From NCBI GenBank assembly GCA_021160885.1, contig JAGHBR010000245.1, positions 1-7,063 on the forward strand: a stretch of 7,063 nt of DNA. The letters run 5' to 3'. Each line of letters opens with the position of its first letter. Positions within the stretch are counted from its first letter, which is position 1. Of this stretch, positions 6,326 to 7,063 are shown one piece after another. A model generated the notes under the pieces. That model was not told where the DNA came from. It saw nothing but the letters and a program-made list of their open reading frames with translations, and did no database searches. Position numbers and translations under genes: made by a program. The stretch comes from Caldisericaceae bacterium. GTDB taxonomy: Bacteria; Calditrichota; Calditrichia; Calditrichales; Calditrichaceae.

Positions 6326-6610
6326 GTGGCTAAGAAAAAAGTAGAACAACAAAGCCATCAGGAAGAAGTTTTAAAGCGATTGTTGGATTTGTTGGAAAAA
6401 CTATCTATCAATGTTCGCTATGATCGTGGTTTTTTTTATGGCGGATTGGTGCGTTACAAAGATCAATTGTATTTGTATTTAAACCGAAAATCCGAAACCA
6501 TGCAAAAGATCGAAATAATTGTCGATGAATTAAAATATATTCACGTTCCGGAGGATTTGATTTCGGAAGATTTAAAACCATATTTTCAATTTAGCAATCA
6601 GGAGGTTTAA
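6326..6610 (+). CDS. Conserved-looking small protein of unknown function
   Basis: I do not assign a function. The 94-residue product starts MAKKK, then has a charged amphipathic helix (about 12-27, EEVLKRLLDLLEKL), a beta-rich centre INVRYDRGFFYGGLVRYKDQLYLYLNR with a Gly-Gly-Leu turn (39-41), a second helix (about 55-70), and an acidic end SEDLKPYFQF. There is no signal peptide, membrane segment or metal-binding motif. The fold pattern and an invariant-looking GGL...K...LYLN run resemble small uncharacterised proteins of FCB bacteria, but that is recollection, not a search result. GTG at 6326 is the only sensible start, with AGGT at 6313-6316 as a weak Shine-Dalgarno. It lies 21 bases after manC and one base before the PilZ gene, whose ribosome binding site is within its last codons. 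Tight spacing makes cotranscription and coupling likely and supports that it is a real gene. Confidence 0.8.
   Translation: MAKKKVEQQSHQEEVLKRLLDLLEKLSINVRYDRGFFYGGLVRYKDQLYLYLNRKSETMQKIEIIVDELKYIHVPEDLISEDLKPYFQFSNQEV
6601..6605 (+). promoter_or_regulatory. Ribosome binding site GGAGG for the TTG start of the PilZ gene
   Basis: GGAGG lies 6 bases before TTG 6612 and overlaps the last codons of the preceding gene. The strong site explains use of a TTG start and supports translation coupled to the upstream gene. Confidence 0.8.
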
Positions 6611-6611
6611 A

Positions 6612-6950
6612 TTGGATTTTAATGGCCGGGCAGCAAAAAGACTTGAGTCAGAAAACTTATTGGCCTTCCAGTTGTTTGACGATCAAGACCAGGTCATATT
6701 ACAGGGTGTAGTAAAAACAATTGACATAAGTCGTACCGGGATAAGCATCGAATCATTTGACCCGATGGAGGTTGGTCGAAAAATTGAGCTGACCATCGGG
6801 CTTGGTGAAAACGTGGTCAAGGCAAAAGGAACGATTAAAAATTGCGTAAATAAAACAGAAAAAACTTATCATGTTGGAATTGAATTTGAATACTTGAGCG
6901 ATGATGATCTAAACAAGATTGCCATGGTTTACCCTGAAATCTTAAGCTGA
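6612..6950 (+). CDS. Single-domain PilZ protein, probable cyclic-di-GMP receptor
   Basis: PilZ domains bind cyclic-di-GMP and pass the signal to exopolysaccharide synthesis, motility or adhesion machinery (family knowledge). The 112-residue product is one PilZ domain with little else. The binding signature is intact: R6-x-x-x-R10 near the N-terminus and D38-I-S40-R-T-G43 (D/N-x-S-x-x-G), followed by a beta barrel (SIESFDPMEVGRKIEL, TIGLGENVVKAKGTI) and HVGIEFEYLSDDDL, the usual closing strand and helix. No signal peptide or membrane segment, so it should act in the cytoplasm. TTG at 6612 has GGAGG 6 bases upstream; the first residues MDFNGRAAKR keep the RxxxR motif, so a later start would remove it. 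It is one base downstream of the unknown 94-residue gene. Context suggests, without proving, that it senses cyclic-di-GMP for a surface-sugar function linked to the GDP-mannose gene nearby. Confidence 0.9.
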   Translation: MDFNGRAAKRLESENLLAFQLFDDQDQVILQGVVKTIDISRTGISIESFDPMEVGRKIELTIGLGENVVKAKGTIKNCVNKTEKTYHVGIEFEYLSDDDLNKIAMVYPEILS

Positions 6951-7015
6951 GTACAAGGATGGTCGGCACATCATTTTAATTTTCTAACGCCAATTTTAAT
7001 GGATTATTAATACTC

Positions 7016-7043
7016 TTTTCATTTTTATCAATCTGGATATAAA
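7016..7043 (+). promoter_or_regulatory. Possible promoter for a gene right of the window
   Basis: TTTTCA (7016-7021) and TATAAA (7038-7043) are 16 bases apart and lie in a gene-free AT-rich stretch after the PilZ gene. The match is partial and the downstream gene is not visible, so this is a weak call. Confidence 0.2.
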
Positions 7044-7063
7044 TACTTCACAAAATTTTAAAA

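Noticed and set aside
6951..7063. Gene, tRNA or terminator after the PilZ gene
   Set aside because: No frame with a start and ribosome binding site, no cloverleaf and no GC stem with T tract was seen.

Overview
The window reads as a chromosomal stretch from a bacterium of the Bacteroidetes-Chlorobi/FCB superphylum or a close relative such as Calditrichota or Ignavibacteriota. This placement is inferred. It rests on the large Ig-like lipoprotein that opens with Cys-Ala followed by a Pro/Gly-rich GGPxDxxPP segment, on the DapF active-site variant with ERGVEAETLSCGTG, on the short mannose-1-phosphate guanylyltransferase, and on the moderately AT-rich composition. No species can be named from the sequence alone. 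All genes lie on the + strand.

Region 1 (1-1287) is the right part of the conserved rpsP-rimM-trmD-rplS translation operon: the C-terminal end of RimM, complete TrmD, complete ribosomal protein L19, and a strong intrinsic terminator. Region 2 (1288-1654) has no convincing gene. It holds an AT-rich element of repeated CGAAATTCGAAA units forming an imperfect hairpin, a second inverted repeat overlapping a possible promoter, and a possible leader with alternative hairpins.

Region 3 (1655-5122) is a probable operon. It encodes a 558-residue multi-domain Ig-like lipoprotein, diaminopimelate epimerase DapF (joined to it by a TAATG stop/start overlap), and a TPR-repeat lipoprotein. Two envelope lipoproteins therefore flank an enzyme for lysine and peptidoglycan precursor synthesis.

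Region 4 (5228-6950) encodes mannose-1-phosphate guanylyltransferase (GDP-mannose supply for surface polysaccharide), a 94-residue protein of unknown function, and a one-domain PilZ protein with an intact cyclic-di-GMP binding motif. The last two are separated by one base, with the PilZ ribosome binding site inside the end of the unknown gene. Region 5 (6951-7063) is AT-rich, without a gene, and may hold a weak promoter for something to the right.

The translation operon, dapF and manC are ordinary housekeeping genes. I do not see clear evidence for a new defence, mobile or biosynthetic system. The points most worth a second look are the manC/unknown/PilZ cluster, the internal duplication in the large lipoprotein, the repeats in the 1288-1654 gap, and start sites where the longest reading frame is probably wrong (1655 and 4190).
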